A stretch of 9,136 nt of DNA from Fidelibacterota bacterium (GTDB taxonomy: Bacteria; Fidelibacterota; Fidelibacteria; Fidelibacterales; Fidelibacteraceae), in NCBI GenBank assembly GCA_016937825.1, contig JAFGVT010000034.1:1-9136 (forward strand). The letters run 5' to 3'. Shown piece by piece: positions 7,075 to 9,136 of this stretch. Positions within the stretch are counted from its first letter, which is position 1; each line of letters begins with the position of its first letter. Made by a program: the position numbers and the translations under genes. The notes beneath the pieces were generated by a model. It searched no databases and was not told where the DNA came from. It saw nothing but the letters and a program-made list of their open reading frames with translations.

Positions 7075-7680
7075 ATGAAAGAGAAAACCGCAATACAGGA
7101 ATTTGTAAAAGGGCTCTGGGATGAAAACCCCGTCCTCGTACAGTTGCTCGGACTTTGTCCGACGCTTGCGGTGACGGTCTCTGCGGAAAATGGAATGGCC
7201 ATGGGACTGGCGGCGACCTTTGTGTTGCTCTGCTCCAGTTTCCTGGTCTCGTTGTTTCGCAAAGTGATCCCGGGTCAGGTCCGCATTGCAGCCTACATTG
7301 TGATCATCGCGACATTTGTCACGATCGCGGATCGTTTTTTGGCGGCCTTCACACCGGATATCAGCAAGAGTCTCGGACCCTTTATTCCGCTGATCATCGT
7401 CAACTGTATCATCCTCGGCCGTATGGAAGCTTTTGCCTCCAAGAACGGCATCGGCCGCTCCTTGCTGGATGCCCTGGGCATGGGGCTGGGCTTTACGATG
7501 ACCCTTCTTGTCCTGAGTTCGATTCGCGAGATCCTCGGTTCGGGGACATGGTTCGGCATGGATGTCATGTGGGGATCGTTCTCACCCTGGAGCGTGATGA
7601 TCCTGCCGCCGGGTGCCTTTTTAACGCTGGGCTGTATGATCGCCGGCGCCAATTGGATCAACAATAGGAGGAAGGCATGA
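7075..7680 (+). CDS. rnfE: Rnf electron transport complex subunit E (integral membrane)
   Basis: RnfE is a polytopic membrane subunit homologous to NqrD. With RnfA it forms the membrane core, where conserved cysteines from both proteins bind a buried [2Fe-2S] cluster. The 201-residue product has about six hydrophobic helices and the family signatures ENPVLVQLLGLCPTLAVT, with Cys28, and IIVNCIILGRMEAFAS, with Cys111. These are the two expected cluster cysteines. The ATG at 7075 is preceded by GGGAG at 7065-7069 with 5-nt spacing; another ATG at 7071 is in a different, non-coding frame. Its stop overlaps the rnfA start by ATGA (7677-7680). Composition is close to rnfC/rnfD (34 of 60 G/C at 7201-7260), unlike rnfG just upstream. 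Confidence 0.96.
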   Translation: MKEKTAIQEFVKGLWDENPVLVQLLGLCPTLAVTVSAENGMAMGLAATFVLLCSSFLVSLFRKVIPGQVRIAAYIVIIATFVTIADRFLAAFTPDISKSLGPFIPLIIVNCIILGRMEAFASKNGIGRSLLDALGMGLGFTMTLLVLSSIREILGSGTWFGMDVMWGSFSPWSVMILPPGAFLTLGCMIAGANWINNRRKA

Positions 7681-8249
7681 ATTTACTCGTTATCTTTATC
7701 GGCGCTGCGCTGATCAATAACTTTGTTTTAAGCCAATTCCTGGGTATTTGCCCCTTTGTGGGTGTCTCCAAGAAAGTGGATTCCGCTTTTTCTATGGGCA
7801 TGGCAACCACCTTTGTGATGGTGATCGCCGCCATGGTGACCTGGTTGGTGTATCACTTTATTCTGCTTCCCTTCAAATTGGAGATCCTGGAATATGTTGC
7901 GTTCATTTTAATTATTGCCTCTCTGGTTCAATTGGTGGAAATGTTCATAAAAAAAGTATCCAAACCGCTTTATGATGCCTTGGGGATTTTTCTGCCCTTG
8001 ATCACCACGAACTGTGCGATCCTGGGACTGGCATTGAATGCCGTATTGAAGGAATACAATTTTTCCGAAACACTGGTTTATGGACTGGGTGCGGGAATTG
8101 GATTTACCCTGGCGCTTGTGATCATGGCCGGGATCCGGGAGGAACTTGAGCTGGTGGATATCCCCAAGTCTTTTCAGGGCGCGGCGATCACCATGATCAT
8201 TGCGGGAAGTTTGGCGTTGGCATTTATGGGATTTGCAGGATTAATTTAA
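7677..8249 (+). CDS. rnfA: Rnf electron transport complex subunit A (integral membrane)
   Basis: RnfA, homologous to NqrE, pairs with RnfE in inverted topology to form the membrane core and its [2Fe-2S] site. The 190-residue product has about six hydrophobic helices and the signatures NNFVLSQFLGICPFVGVSKK, with Cys25, and TTNCAILGLALN, with Cys113. AGGAGG at 7666-7671 sits 5 nt before the ATG at 7677, which overlaps the end of rnfE. The stop is followed by AAGGA and rnfB within 10 nt. The first two thirds are fairly AT-rich (22-26 G/C per 60 bases in samples at 7681, 7861 and 8041), rising to 34 of 60 at 8101-8160. The gene is therefore intermediate between rnfG and the GC-rich members. Confidence 0.96.
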   Translation: MNLLVIFIGAALINNFVLSQFLGICPFVGVSKKVDSAFSMGMATTFVMVIAAMVTWLVYHFILLPFKLEILEYVAFILIIASLVQLVEMFIKKVSKPLYDALGIFLPLITTNCAILGLALNAVLKEYNFSETLVYGLGAGIGFTLALVIMAGIREELELVDIPKSFQGAAITMIIAGSLALAFMGFAGLI

Positions 8250-8258
8250 GGAATCATG

Positions 8259-9136
<878 letters not shown>

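Noticed and set aside
7155..7667. 170-codon + strand frame inside rnfE
   Set aside because: A shifted frame of rnfE; the Cys/His/Arg-rich translation has no family resemblance, and rnfE itself is unmistakable.

Overview
The window looks like part of a genome of an anaerobic or fermentative bacterium from the Fibrobacterota-Chlorobiota-Bacteroidota (FCB) superphylum. The evidence is a C-terminal type IX secretion sorting domain with a YPNYPNPFNP motif on the first gene, followed by a complete-looking Rnf operon. That motif style is common in candidate phyla such as Marinimicrobia, KSB1, Cloacimonadota and in Ignavibacteria/Calditrichota. The exact lineage cannot be read from the sequence alone.

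Region 1 (1-3179) is the 3' part of a large secreted multidomain protein. It has the end of a glycoside-hydrolase-like TIM barrel (DUF187/GHL10 type), a fibronectin-III-like segment, two SbsA-type Ig-like domains, a carbohydrate-binding-like beta domain, another Ig/cadherin-like segment and the T9SS sorting tail. A strong intrinsic terminator (3205-3243) closes this transcription unit. Region 2 (3244-3348) is a short AT-rich control region holding a 23-bp palindrome, a weak -10-like box and a TTGTTAACAA palindrome.

Region 3 (3349-9136) is the operon rnfC-rnfD-rnfG-rnfE-rnfA-rnfB, all on the + strand. The products form the membrane-bound ferredoxin:NAD+ oxidoreductase (Rnf complex). RnfB takes electrons from ferredoxin through a chain of Fe-S clusters. 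RnfA, RnfE, RnfD and RnfG pass them across and along the membrane through Fe-S and covalently bound FMN. RnfC delivers them to NAD+. Electron flow is coupled to Na+ or H+ export. The genes are tightly packed, with ATGA overlaps at rnfC/rnfD and rnfE/rnfA, except for a 167-bp gap between rnfG and rnfE.

The operon is a known system, but this copy has unusual points. RnfG carries two FMN-binding domains in tandem, each with its own flavinylation motif. rnfG and the gap after it are far more AT-rich than rnfC, rnfD and rnfB. rnfB stays open into a 7-bp tandem repeat that reaches the end of the window, so its true C-terminus is not visible. I see no RNA genes, CRISPR array or intact mobile element.
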